Source of the DNA: Clostridiales bacterium
GTDB lineage: Bacteria > Bacillota > Sulfobacillia > RBS10-35
Direction: 5' to 3'
NCBI GenBank assembly: GCA_018729555.1
Contig: JAHHQG010000028.1
Span: forward strand, 1-38,875
DNA length: 38,875 nucleotides
Shown here: positions 29,701 to 37,125 of the stretch, piece after piece
Layout of the letters: each line of letters starts with the position of its first letter
How positions within the stretch are numbered: position 1 is the first letter of the stretch
Translations under genes and position numbers: made by a program
Notes under the pieces: model-generated
The model's database searches: none
What the model was told of the DNA's origin: nothing
What the model saw: only the letters and a program-made list of their open reading frames with translations

Positions 29701-30398
29701 ATACCAAGGAGCGCCTCCAGGCCGTGCTGGACCGGCTGGTGTACTACCAGAAGGGCAAATGGGTGGACATGTTCTGCTACGACGGAGAGGACGCCCTTAC
29801 CATCGAGGATCTCTGCGCCGAGGACGGCCGGGTGACGGTCCTGGAAGCGCAAGGCATGGCGTCCCTGCAAAAGGTCTTCCTGATCGGGATCCTCACCTCG
29901 GGTATCTGGAGCTTTATCCAGGCCAAAAAGGGACACCGGACCGGACTTTTCCTCATCCTGGAGGAAGCCCACGAGGTGGTGCGGGGGGCCGACGTCACCA
30001 ACAAGCAAAATCTCATCAACATCAACGAAACCGTCTATGAGACGATGTACGCCGAAGGGATGGGCCTGGGCCTGAACCTTGTAACGATCACCCAGACGCC
30101 CACCAAGCTTCCGCCCACATGCCTCGCCAACTCCCCCCTCCTCTTCGCCTACCGCATGCTCATCGAAGAGGACATCGCCACCATCGTCCGCATGATCAGC
30201 CGCGATCCCCGCTACGACCACCGGGACATCGCCCGCTGGTTCACCCGCCAGCCCACGGGGTGGTGTGTGGCCCGCACCAGCCGCGTCACCAACTTCCTCG
30301 ACGCGGACCCCGTGCTTGTGGAGACGGACATGATCAAGGTGACCCCACCCTCCGACGACGAGCTTGCCATCTGGTCGGACCTCTCGCGCCTTGGCTAG
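26712..30398 (+). CDS. HerA/VirD4-type ATPase with serine-rich repeat insert
   Basis: Encodes 1228 residues. N-terminal domain about 1-270 (PSQIGLVYYYGVQGTSDHPG). Residues about 272-658 are a Ser/Thr/Gly/Gln-rich repeat with alternating S-x-S and S-x-T patterns and no usual globular composition. The motor follows: Walker A FVGASRSGKTVGAL (K854), VALDWKSDW, Walker B LFLILEEAHEVV (E1084, E1085), sensor-like NLVTITQTPTKLP and a C-terminal RMISRDPRYDHRDIARWFT with a Trp/Cys-containing end. This is the DNA-translocase branch (HerA/FtsK/VirD4). It may pump DNA across a membrane or process it. The serine-rich insert is very unusual for this class. Confidence 0.75.
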   Translation: MALIPKPPAEHLPRSHKVPNDHVFLIDMKIQEGAEGPHLFYHFVQTSEDGHTHELYKSVRLIRILRVPYRERELETFLDIHKDLLAGLWQANTEFLTLIENTVRPSQIGLVYYYGVQGTSDHPGEAVETARHAYHTLRALLQGNYAQLMYRAADDEELFRVLEKTQKLPRFVLFRGIPQARKTAADVPKTGIAGPVNKVVEQQVEEFVRAMINRNFLYFLQAQPVAYGEIARGLDFVSRDYTRWASQVQGTKTVSAGIAMPFVMMGSSGTATSEGQTATHSDSDTQSVSRTNTVSTSETVGITHGVGQSQTVSYGESVGMSQTAGVSQGLSSSTTIGRSEGTTVGVTDTTSISHTAGQSITQTHGISQSQSVSDTESYTTTRGTSETTGVSHSWDRSFSESVSASHSESASQGQGASASFNQTTGGSESRSTGESRGAATGTSTSVGASGGGSLTTRPGAHGANLSLDYHSQIQDQRSASVSHDVSQSTNRSVGTSTGLSADRSVSISDSFSRSQSISQGESVSQNYSVSSSFSESVAKGRTLSYGQSVSDSIAYATSEQVTEGFSKSVSRSVSYTDSLSQTQGRSMGTSFSQSVSQGQNTGVSHGQSVSKSVSHSLTDGRSVADTTGRSFGTSDALALSRGRSENLGMSTGLTLGPTASAAKSYQWFDARADNVRKILEAQRTRLLEALQGQGAFHVDVGVFVEDDADALAASAAAKSAWYGDVLPTPFETLPLTPEEEAHLRAHFQLFTPCLGEEPVPGLIDGYKYSTVLLASELAALTHPLRAELGGSPTAVEDVPTFRVPAVMNGEIYMGTILASSKWTPEDEFRTPYEYRLSRHHLGHTLFVGASRSGKTVGALRFVAEIARLKDPTPTIVALDWKSDWRALARVVDPGRLHFHSLAQPELGVRMNVLRVPKGVDPHLWMDVVAETFALAYGLGQRGYSIIWDHLQNLYEEHGVFDDPSQSRKVTLHSLYRAVSFTLSSMDAPSGKPRLGFDTKERLQAVLDRLVYYQKGKWVDMFCYDGEDALTIEDLCAEDGRVTVLEAQGMASLQKVFLIGILTSGIWSFIQAKKGHRTGLFLILEEAHEVVRGADVTNKQNLININETVYETMYAEGMGLGLNLVTITQTPTKLPPTCLANSPLLFAYRMLIEEDIATIVRMISRDPRYDHRDIARWFTRQPTGWCVARTSRVTNFLDADPVLVETDMIKVTPPSDDELAIWSDLSRLG
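27520..28690 (+). repeat. Degenerate Ser/Thr-rich repeat region in the ATPase gene
   Basis: About 390 codons of imperfect repeats in which Ser occupies roughly every second or third position (for example SQSVSDTESYTTTRGTSETT, SASHSESASQGQGASASFNQ). The regular polar alternation suggests stacked beta strands, and such repeats are prone to slippage. Confidence 0.8.
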
Positions 30399-30410
30399 CG
30401 CCGGGAAAGG

Positions 30411-30446
30411 AAAAGGGGCGCACCTTTTTGGGTGCGCCCCTTTTTT
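30411..30446. terminator. Bidirectional terminator
   Basis: GGGGCGCACC (30415-30424) pairs with GGTGCGCCCC (30431-30440), with T6 after it on the plus strand and a T4 tail on the minus strand. It ends both the ATPase and the primase-like transcripts. Confidence 0.9.
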
Positions 30447-30453
30447 CGCCCTC

Positions 30454-31446
30454 TTAGCGGGCAAAGGGCGGCGAGGCTTGAATCCGCACCTGCCCGCCAT
30501 GGCCCTCGGTCAGAACATCGTCGATGCCCTTCCCGAGGGACTTTTCCCAGACGGCCCACCGGACGCGCCACCCGGAAAGGGAAAGCATCTCCGACAGGTG
30601 CTGCAAACTCCTTCGTACATGCGGATTATCTCCATAATCCGCATCGAAGGCGAGCACCACTTTCTGGGGACGGAGCCCCTTCAGGGCCTCTTCCAAACCC
30701 CGGAAGGAGCTTACCCCGGGAAGACCGATAAACCGCTCGCCCGTGTAAAGGGAAGCGATATCGGCCTTCAGAGCCCCCTCGGTAATCCACACCCGAGGAG
30801 ACCCTTCCCCCAACCGACTCACGTGGACGCTGGCGGGGAAGCCCCCGGCACTTACCTGCCGGTATTTCCCCTTATTTCCGCTCTGGTCCCGGGGGCGGAC
30901 CTGAAGGCCCACCAGCCGCCCTTCCTGATCCCGGAAGGGAATCAGAAGGCCAGCGGGGGCTGCCAGCACCCACCCCGCCCCCCTCGGGAGCCAGATGGGG
31001 AGTTTCCCCCGTTTAGGCCACCGCTCCTCCTCGTAGGAGCGGTAGCCCAACTCGCGCGCGATGGGCGGAGGAAACCCCCGGCGGCTAAGGGCCGCCTCTT
31101 CCTCGGGGGATAGGTCGAGGCGGTCCAAGACCCGGGCCAGCTCCGCATCCACCTCCTCTGGAGGCGGGAGCGGCTTTTCTTCCTTTTTTGGTTTTGGCTT
31201 TGGGCCAGACACCCGCCGGGGGGGAGTCGGGCCCAACCCCTCCAATAGCCAGATCCCCGCCTGGTTCCTGCTAATTCCCCGGAACCTGGCGGGAGTCGTC
31301 GGCACCGTATCCCCGAGGTTCCGAACACAGAGGACGAGACCGTCCTCTGTGTAGCCGCACCAGCTGTCCCTCCCGCAAATCGGGCAGGGATTGGCGCGGC
31401 TCACGCGACGGAGAGGGGGCCGCGTCCAGATGACCCTTCCATTCAT
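30454..31446 (-). CDS. DUF3854-type TOPRIM primase-like protein
   Basis: Encodes 330 residues. A zinc-finger-like segment (CPICGRDSWCGYTEDGLVLC, Cys 21, 24, 30 and 40) opens the protein, followed by a Pro/Lys linker. The C-terminal half has a TOPRIM-type core: VWITEGALKAD near 220 (acidic glutamate) and VVLAFDADYGDNP near 262 (DxD), followed by GKGIDDVL as in DUF3854 proteins. Family members act as primase-like or plasmid helicase-associated proteins. ATG at 31446 was chosen for GAAGGAGG eight bases upstream; the longer frame lies in the leader hairpin. Confidence 0.75.
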   Translation of the reverse strand: MNGRVIWTRPPLRRVSRANPCPICGRDSWCGYTEDGLVLCVRNLGDTVPTTPARFRGISRNQAGIWLLEGLGPTPPRRVSGPKPKPKKEEKPLPPPEEVDAELARVLDRLDLSPEEEAALSRRGFPPPIARELGYRSYEEERWPKRGKLPIWLPRGAGWVLAAPAGLLIPFRDQEGRLVGLQVRPRDQSGNKGKYRQVSAGGFPASVHVSRLGEGSPRVWITEGALKADIASLYTGERFIGLPGVSSFRGLEEALKGLRPQKVVLAFDADYGDNPHVRRSLQHLSEMLSLSGWRVRWAVWEKSLGKGIDDVLTEGHGGQVRIQASPPFAR

Positions 31447-31463
31447 GCCACCAACCTCCTTCG

Positions 31464-31501
31464 CCCCCTGAAAGGGGCCTCTTCTTTGCGCTTCCACAAT
31501 A
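31464..31501 (-). promoter_or_regulatory. Promoter and 5' hairpin leader
   Basis: Minus strand: TATTGT (31501-31496) then a hairpin CCCC-TTTCA-GGGG (31477-31465) and GAAGGAGG, the same order as upstream of the genes at 306-560, 3223 and 3647. Confidence 0.55.
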
Positions 31502-31529
31502 CCGCTCGCGCCACTCCCAAACCGCTTGA

Positions 31530-31560
31530 TCTGGGGTATTCCTTCCGGCGGGAGGAGTGA
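31530..31560 (+). promoter_or_regulatory. Promoter of the Tad pilus operon
   Basis: CTGGGGTATTCCTTCC holds the extended -10-like GGGG TATTCC (31537-31542). GGGAGGAG follows at 31550-31557. It is divergent from the primase-like promoter. Confidence 0.5.
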
Positions 31561-31565
31561 TTTTT

Positions 31566-32288
31566 TTGCGTCAAACCCGCAGACAGGCCCGCCTGTTTCT
31601 TTTCCTCAGCATCATCCTGGCCGCCATCGCTTTTCTCCTGGGCGCCCAGTTTCTCAGCCAGGCCGAGGCCACAGGCCCCGTGATCGTCGCCGCCAAGGAC
31701 CTGGCCCCTTACACGGTGCTCACCTCCAGCGACGTCACCGTCGCCCAGTGGCCCGTCAACGCCCTGCCGCCCAACCGTTACAGCCGCCCGGAAGAGGTGG
31801 TGGGCAAAACACTTCTCGGGCCTCTCGCCCAGGGACAGGCCATCATGCCGCAAAACCTCGGGGAAACGGCGAGCCAGAAAACCGGGCCTCTCGCGACCGC
31901 CCTCACCGAACTTAAGGAGCCTCGCATGAGGGCCCTCACCCTGTCTTTTTCCGCCGCCGACGCCCTCGGCGGCCAAATCCGCCCGGGGGACCGCGTGGAC
32001 ATCATCGCCACCATCCCCTTCGAAAACGAGCCCGTCACCCGGACCATCCTGGAACAGGTGCTGGTCCTTCGCACCAGCGGGGGCGAAGGCGGGTTTCTCG
32101 ATTCAGGCGGGAACGTACAGATCACTCTCGCCGTACCCGCCGAGGCCGCGCAGTACCTTGTTTTCGCCCAGCAACAGGGAAAGCTGGTCCTTATGCTCAA
32201 CCCCTATCAGACGGAGATGATCCGCCCGCGCATCGTCAACCCCGAGCGTATGCGCCAGGCCATGGAGACGGAGGTGCCGGTGCGATGA
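31566..32288 (+). CDS. cpaB: Flp pilus assembly protein CpaB/RcpC
   Basis: Encodes 240 residues: one N-terminal membrane helix (ARLFLFLSIILAAIAFLLG), an SAF-type domain (PVIVAAKDLAPYTVLTSSDV) and the C-terminal CpaB core with the RPGDRVDIIATIPFENEP motif and VLVLRTSGG. It is the periplasmic or extracytoplasmic component that stabilises the Tad secretin or pilus base. TTG at 31566 has GGAGG ten bases upstream; the GTG at 31557 lies only one base after it and was rejected. First gene of the Tad operon; next gene overlaps by 4 bases (ATGA). Confidence 0.85.
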   Translation: MRQTRRQARLFLFLSIILAAIAFLLGAQFLSQAEATGPVIVAAKDLAPYTVLTSSDVTVAQWPVNALPPNRYSRPEEVVGKTLLGPLAQGQAIMPQNLGETASQKTGPLATALTELKEPRMRALTLSFSAADALGGQIRPGDRVDIIATIPFENEPVTRTILEQVLVLRTSGGEGGFLDSGGNVQITLAVPAEAAQYLVFAQQQGKLVLMLNPYQTEMIRPRIVNPERMRQAMETEVPVR

Positions 32289-33598
32289 AGCCTGTGATCG
32301 TTGCCGAACACGCCCCTTTTTTGGGTACCTTGGCCCAGGAGGCTTTTGCACAGGCTTCGGGAGGCCAGGCGGCCCTTAAAATCGTCGCCATGCCCTCGTC
32401 CCTAGACGAAGTGCCATCCCTCATGCAGGCCACCAAGGCGGAAGTGGTGATCCTCGCCCTGGACCTGGAAGGCGACCCTATCGCCATGGCCAAGTTCATC
32501 ACCCACACCTATCCCCGCACCCTCCTTTTCGCCGTTGCGGCGCCCGACACCCATCCGGACCAGCTTCGCTACGCCCGTGCCCAGGGGTTCCGCGACGTCC
32601 TCATCCGGCCCCTTAGCCTGGCCGCCATCCAGCAGGCCATCGAAAAGGCCGAGATGGAGGACCGGCAGCCGAAAGCCGCCGCTTCCTACGGGGCCTACAC
32701 GCTTCCGCCGACTCCCAGCACCATCAAATCCCGCATGATCGCCGTCTACAGCCCTAAAGGGGGCGTGGGGAAGACGGCCGTCGCCACCAACCTCGCCCTG
32801 GCCTACGCCAACAACCCAACGGTAAAGCTCTCCGTCTGCCTCGTGGACCTGGACCTCTCCTGGGGCGATGTGGCCACCGTTCTAGGACTTCCCGCCAGCA
32901 TCCCCACCATCCTCGATTGGATCCCCCAGGTGGACCGGTTCCAGGGACCGGTCCCGCCGGAAAAAGTCCAGGACCTGGTGGTCCATACCGGTTTCAACGT
33001 GGATGTGGTGGCCGCGCCTTTTTCTCCCGGCGATCACCTGCGGTTCCAGGAAAACGGCCAGGAGGACCAGCGGGTCCGCTGGATCCTCGAAAGCCTCAAG
33101 CGAGACTACGATGTGGTCATCATCGACCTGGAGCAGCAACTGCGCGACTCCACCATCGTCGCCATTGAAATGGCCCACCGCACCCTCGTGGTCAGCACGC
33201 CCGACATCCAGAGCCTAAAAGCCATCTATCGCACCGTCTCCAAGCTCCGGGAAGCCCACGTGGACGTTTCCCGCATGCGCCTTGTCCTTAACCGCATGGG
33301 AAGGGGTTCCGATCTCCCCTTCGCCGACGCCGCCGCCATGGCGGACCAGATGGCCCTTCCCGTGATGGCCCAGCTCCCCGAGGATCCTCAGATGCAGCTC
33401 AGCATTAACTTGGGCGAGCCCATCGTCCACCGCATGCAAAAGGGCCCCTTCGTCACGGCCCTTCGGCAACTGGCCCACGCGGAAATCCCCGTTTTCGGCC
33501 GCGACCGGAAGCGCGCACCTCTCCCGGTGACACCGCCTGTACCCGCCGCCAAGGAGGAAACCAAACCCTTCCTCCGGCGTCTATTCCGCAACCGTTAG
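32285..33598 (+). CDS. tadZ: TadZ/CpaE pilus localisation ATPase
   Basis: Encodes 437 residues. N-terminal receiver-like domain (MKPVIVAEHAPFLGTLAQEA, about 1-125) without a clear phospho-acceptor set, then a MinD/ParA-like ATPase with the deviant Walker A SPKGGVGKTAVATNL (K163 and the upstream signature Lys), VVIIDLEQQLRDSTI and a C-terminal tail. TadZ proteins place the Tad machine at the pole. It overlaps cpaB by four bases. The C-terminal tail is basic and may contact the motor. Confidence 0.88.
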   Translation: MKPVIVAEHAPFLGTLAQEAFAQASGGQAALKIVAMPSSLDEVPSLMQATKAEVVILALDLEGDPIAMAKFITHTYPRTLLFAVAAPDTHPDQLRYARAQGFRDVLIRPLSLAAIQQAIEKAEMEDRQPKAAASYGAYTLPPTPSTIKSRMIAVYSPKGGVGKTAVATNLALAYANNPTVKLSVCLVDLDLSWGDVATVLGLPASIPTILDWIPQVDRFQGPVPPEKVQDLVVHTGFNVDVVAAPFSPGDHLRFQENGQEDQRVRWILESLKRDYDVVIIDLEQQLRDSTIVAIEMAHRTLVVSTPDIQSLKAIYRTVSKLREAHVDVSRMRLVLNRMGRGSDLPFADAAAMADQMALPVMAQLPEDPQMQLSINLGEPIVHRMQKGPFVTALRQLAHAEIPVFGRDRKRAPLPVTPPVPAAKEETKPFLRRLFRNR

Positions 33599-33610
33599 GA
33601 GGCGATGCCC

Positions 33611-34906
33611 ATGAGCCTTTTCGCGAAGCGCTTGCAGGAAACCCAAACCCAGGGTGCCTCTCCCGGGCAGCCCCAAAGGAAAAAGGACCATTCCTTCGAC
33701 GAAATCCTGGATCTTGTCCGCGCCAGGGTGCGGGAGATGGAACTGGACGGACGTCTCCTGCAAAAACCCACGCCTGAAACGCGCCAGGCCCTGGAGACGG
33801 TGATCCGTCAGACCCTGGCGGACCACCAGATCTCGATTCCCCTTCTCGAAGCCGAAACTTTCTACCAAAGGGTGCTTTCCGCCCTGGTGGGCTTCGGAAG
33901 ACTCCAGCCTCTCCTCGACGACCCGGAAGTCACCGAGGTCATGGTGAACGGCCCCGGGTTTCCTGTCTGGATCGAGCGGGAGGGCCGCCTCTGGACCACG
34001 GACGTGCAGCTTTCCGAACAGGAGATCCTCCTTCTCATCGACCGCATCGTCCAGCCCATCAACCGCCGCGTCGATCAATTCAACCCTTATGTGGACGCGC
34101 GCCTTCCTGACGGAAGCCGGGTGAACATCGCCGTGCCGCCCATCGCCATCAAGGGGCCCTACATCACCATCAGAAAATTCCGCCAGGCCCTCACCATGGA
34201 TAAGCTGATCCGGTTCGGAAGCCTCCCGGAGGACGTGGTACCTTTCCTCGCCTCCGCCGTCGAGGCCCGCCTTTCCATCCTCGTCTCCGGGGGCACCGGG
34301 TCGGGGAAAACCAGTTTCCTCAACGCCCTTGCGGCTTTCATCCCCCCCGACGAGAGGATCATCACCATCGAGGACGCGGCGGAGCTCCAGCTGCAGCAGC
34401 CCCACGTCGTCCCCTTCGAAGCCAAAATGGCCAACATCCAGGGGATGGGCGAGGTCACCATCCGCGATCTCGTCCGAAACGCCCTCCGTATGCGTCCCGA
34501 CCGTATCGTGGTGGGCGAAGTGCGAGGGAAAGAGGCCCTGGACCTTATCAAGGCCCTCAACACCGGCCATGAGGGAAGCCTTGGGACTATCCACGCCAAT
34601 TCACCCGCCGATACCGTCTCCCGCCTCGAAACCCTCGCCATGGAGGCGGGTGAGGCCCTCACGTCCCAGGTTCTCCGGGACCAGATCTTCGGCGGCGTCC
34701 ACATGATCATTTTCCTCAAGCGTTTCCCCGACGGTCGGCGGCGGGTCACCCAGATCACGGAAATCGCCGCCATCAAAGACGGACAGATCCAGCTGGCGGA
34801 CATCTACCGGTACCGCCACGAAATCGACCGGCTGGAACGCACGGACCACATCCCGAGCCGCCTCATCGCCCTGGCGGAATCCTTCGGAAAGGAGCTGAGG
34901 CTTTGA
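33611..34906 (+). CDS. cpaF: CpaF/TadA pilus secretion ATPase
   Basis: Encodes 431 residues of the type II/IV secretion ATPase family. Walker A GGTGSGKTSFLNALA (K233), Asp box EDAAELQLQQPHVV, Walker B IVVGEVRGKEALDLIKALNT and His box GHEGSLGTIHAN follow in order, and the N-terminal part (RLQPLLDDPEVTEVMVNGPG, SRVNIAVPP) is typical of CpaF. It powers pilus assembly and retraction. ATG at 33611 is eight bases after GGAGG; ATG at 33605 sits only two bases away. The next gene overlaps by four bases (TTGA). Confidence 0.92.
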   Translation: MSLFAKRLQETQTQGASPGQPQRKKDHSFDEILDLVRARVREMELDGRLLQKPTPETRQALETVIRQTLADHQISIPLLEAETFYQRVLSALVGFGRLQPLLDDPEVTEVMVNGPGFPVWIEREGRLWTTDVQLSEQEILLLIDRIVQPINRRVDQFNPYVDARLPDGSRVNIAVPPIAIKGPYITIRKFRQALTMDKLIRFGSLPEDVVPFLASAVEARLSILVSGGTGSGKTSFLNALAAFIPPDERIITIEDAAELQLQQPHVVPFEAKMANIQGMGEVTIRDLVRNALRMRPDRIVVGEVRGKEALDLIKALNTGHEGSLGTIHANSPADTVSRLETLAMEAGEALTSQVLRDQIFGGVHMIIFLKRFPDGRRRVTQITEIAAIKDGQIQLADIYRYRHEIDRLERTDHIPSRLIALAESFGKELRL

Positions 34907-35808
34907 AAACCCTCTTCCTCTTCACCGTCTTCCTCGCGCCCTTCTTCTTCGTCCTCGGCCTGGGCCGCCTGATGGAACTCCGGCAAAAGCAGCGCATGGC
35001 CAAAATCACGGGCCTGGAGGACGACTCCGCGCCAGAACCCTACTTTCCCTGGCTTGTGCACTACTTTGACCGCCTGCAAAGCCAGACGGAGGCCGCTGGC
35101 ATCCCCACCGAGCGTGCGCGGTTGCAGTTTATCACCGTCGCGGGTGGGGTTCTGGGATTCCTCTTGCTTTACGTGGCCACGCGGCACTGGGCCCTCGCCA
35201 TCCCGGGAACGGCCCTGGGACTTGTCGCCCCGCCCCTTTACCTGAGGCGCCTCGTCACCCAGCGCGCGGAAAAATTCGAGGCCCAGCTGGAAAGGGCCAT
35301 CGCCCACATCGTCAACGCCCTCCGCGCGGGCCAGAGCATGGCCAACGCCATCCAGGAGGCCGCCAACCGCGCCGCCGACCCCCTGGCCTACGAATTCCAC
35401 CGCGTCCACCAGGACCTGATGCTGGGAACCCCCCTCATCGCCGCCCTCGAAAAGCTCCAGCGCCGCGTGCGGTCCACCGACTACGACCTTTTCGTCGCCA
35501 CCGTCTCTCTCCAGCACACCACCGGCGGCGATATGATCCCCATGCTGCAAACCATCGCCGAAACCATCCGCCAGCGCCAGCAGGCCAAGTCCAAGGTCGA
35601 GGCCCTTACCGCGCCAGGGCGCCTCAGCGCCGGTCTTGTGCTGGTGGTACCCCTTATCCTTATCGGCGTCCTCTACGTCTTCACGCCCGACTTTTTCGCC
35701 GTGTACCTCCGGCCGGGCTTCGGACAAACGCTTCTTTTCATCGCCGCCGCTACCATCGCGGTAGGCTTCTTCTGGATCCGCAGGATCACCGACATCCGCT
35801 TGGAGTGA
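34903..35808 (+). CDS. tadB: TadB pilus inner membrane platform protein
   Basis: Encodes 301 residues of the GspF-like family: N-terminal helix FLFTVFLAPFFFVLGLGRLM, a soluble middle with RAEKFEAQLERAIAHIVNAL, NALRAGQSMANAIQEAANRA and TGGDMIPMLQTIAETIRQRQ (the GspF_T2SS pattern), and C-terminal membrane helices. It forms the platform with TadC that couples to CpaF. TTG start overlaps the cpaF stop, with AAAGGAG upstream. Confidence 0.88.
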   Translation: MKTLFLFTVFLAPFFFVLGLGRLMELRQKQRMAKITGLEDDSAPEPYFPWLVHYFDRLQSQTEAAGIPTERARLQFITVAGGVLGFLLLYVATRHWALAIPGTALGLVAPPLYLRRLVTQRAEKFEAQLERAIAHIVNALRAGQSMANAIQEAANRAADPLAYEFHRVHQDLMLGTPLIAALEKLQRRVRSTDYDLFVATVSLQHTTGGDMIPMLQTIAETIRQRQQAKSKVEALTAPGRLSAGLVLVVPLILIGVLYVFTPDFFAVYLRPGFGQTLLFIAAATIAVGFFWIRRITDIRLE

Positions 35809-35824
35809 ACAAGGGGGGATCGCC

Positions 35825-36733
35825 GTGGTTTACGCCGTCTCTTTTCTTCTGGCCCTTTCCGTTCTCCTTCTGGGCTACGCCGCCTACGTCTGGACCACCA
35901 GCCCCAGCGTGACCTACGAACGCTGGAACCGTGAGGTGGGTCTCGCCAGCTGGACACCCGAAGATCTGGACGTCCTCGCCCGAAAGAAGAGCGCGCCGCG
36001 AGGACTTCGCCGGGTCATCCTCTGGATCCGAAGAGCGATCCGGTTCCGCCAGGAAGACCTGTCGGTTTTCCGCCGCCTCCTTGAGCAGGTCGATGCCCGC
36101 CAGTACCAGGCGGAAGACTGGGCCGCCTTCCGCTACCTCGCGGCGGCTGGCCTGCCCCTCTTCCTCTGGTTCTTCACCGGCTTTTCCTTGAACTCCGCCG
36201 CCCTTCTCATGCTCGTCCTCGCCGCCTGGCTCGGCTGGCGCCTCCCCCTTCTCATCCTCCAGCGGCAGGCCAAGGCGAGGATCGCCCGGATGAACCGCGA
36301 TCTCATGGACTTTCTCGACCTTCTCGGCATCGCCTCCCAGTCCTTCGCCAACATCGTCTCCGCCATGGAATTCGCGGCGCAGAAAAAACCCGGCGAGCTT
36401 TCCAAGGTCATGATGGATCTTGTGCGCCGCATCCAGCTGGGAGAACCCCTGGAGGACGCCTTCCTCCGCACGGCGGAACTCTACGAAAGCGAGGATCTCT
36501 CGACGTTCCTCGGTTCGGTGGTGCAGGGCATCCGGCTGGGTACGCCTATCAACGACATCCTGCGCCACCAGTCGGAAAACCTCCGCATCCGCCGTCTCCA
36601 CCGGGTAGAGGAGGCCGCCGGGAAAACCTCGGTGAAGATCATCCTCCCTCTGGTGTTCGGAATCTTTCTTCCCATGCTCCTGGTGGTCGGCTATCCCATT
36701 CTGGGCCAGTTCACAAAGCTTCTCGGAAACTAG
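35825..36733 (+). CDS. tadC: TadC pilus inner membrane platform protein
   Basis: Encodes 302 residues: N-terminal helix VVYAVSFLLALSVLLLGYAA, central membrane segments, then RMNRDLMDFLDLLGIASQSF, EFAAQKKPGELSKVMMDLVR and TFLGSVVQGIRLGTPINDIL, the GspF-like pattern of TadC, and a C-terminal helix KIILPLVFGIFLPMLLVVGY. GTG at 35825 after GGGGGG with short spacing. Last gene before the pilin, which has its own promoter. Confidence 0.88.
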   Translation: MVYAVSFLLALSVLLLGYAAYVWTTSPSVTYERWNREVGLASWTPEDLDVLARKKSAPRGLRRVILWIRRAIRFRQEDLSVFRRLLEQVDARQYQAEDWAAFRYLAAAGLPLFLWFFTGFSLNSAALLMLVLAAWLGWRLPLLILQRQAKARIARMNRDLMDFLDLLGIASQSFANIVSAMEFAAQKKPGELSKVMMDLVRRIQLGEPLEDAFLRTAELYESEDLSTFLGSVVQGIRLGTPINDILRHQSENLRIRRLHRVEEAAGKTSVKIILPLVFGIFLPMLLVVGYPILGQFTKLLGN

Positions 36734-36759
36734 CAGGCGGAAGTCACTCCCGGTCACCC

Positions 36760-36825
36760 TCGTTAACGGTATAGTGTCGCTGGTGGCAACACCGTCAACC
36801 TTCGAGGAAAGGAGGTAGCGTTCCG
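36760..36825 (+). promoter_or_regulatory. Pilin promoter
   Basis: Extended -10-like ACGG TATAGT (36770-36775) and AAAGGAGG (36808-36815) lie before the pilin ATG. A separate strong promoter is usual for pilin genes. Confidence 0.6.
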
Positions 36826-37029
36826 ATGTTCATGGTTTTCAAGACCTGGCTCGCCGCGTTTCTCGTGGACCGTGGCCTGAAGGCCGAGAAAGCCCAGTCC
36901 CTCGCGGAATACGCCCTCATCGTGGCGCTCATCGCGGTGGCGGCCATCGTGGTCCTCAGGAACCTTGGCGGAGCCATCGGAGCGAAGTTTGACGAGATCC
37001 TGAAAGCACTGACCGACGCGAAACCATAA
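36826..37029 (+). CDS. flp: Flp/Fap-type pilin
   Basis: Encodes a 67-residue prepilin. The cleavage motif is KA-QSLAEYALIVALIAVAAI: likely cleavage after A23, giving mature Q24 with Glu at +5 (E28) and Tyr at +6, then a continuous hydrophobic helix of about 20 residues and a short charged tail. The -1 residue is Ala rather than the common Gly. It forms the pilus fibre after removal of the leader by the prepilin peptidase encoded at 1861. Strong SD and own promoter. Confidence 0.88.
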   Translation: MFMVFKTWLAAFLVDRGLKAEKAQSLAEYALIVALIAVAAIVVLRNLGGAIGAKFDEILKALTDAKP

Positions 37030-37069
37030 CCGTAACAGCGACGCCCCGATGTCCTCGGTACCGAAGACA

Positions 37070-37096
37070 AGGAGGGGTAGGGCCGCCGCCCCTCCT
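37070..37096 (+). terminator. Stem-loop after the pilin gene
   Basis: GGAGGGG (37071-37077) pairs with CCCCTCC (37089-37095). No T-run follows, so it is likely an attenuator or RNA-stabilising hairpin that keeps pilin mRNA in excess of the downstream genes. Confidence 0.55.
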
Positions 37097-37125
37097 CGTT
37101 GCTGAAGAGAAGGAGGGATGGTCTT

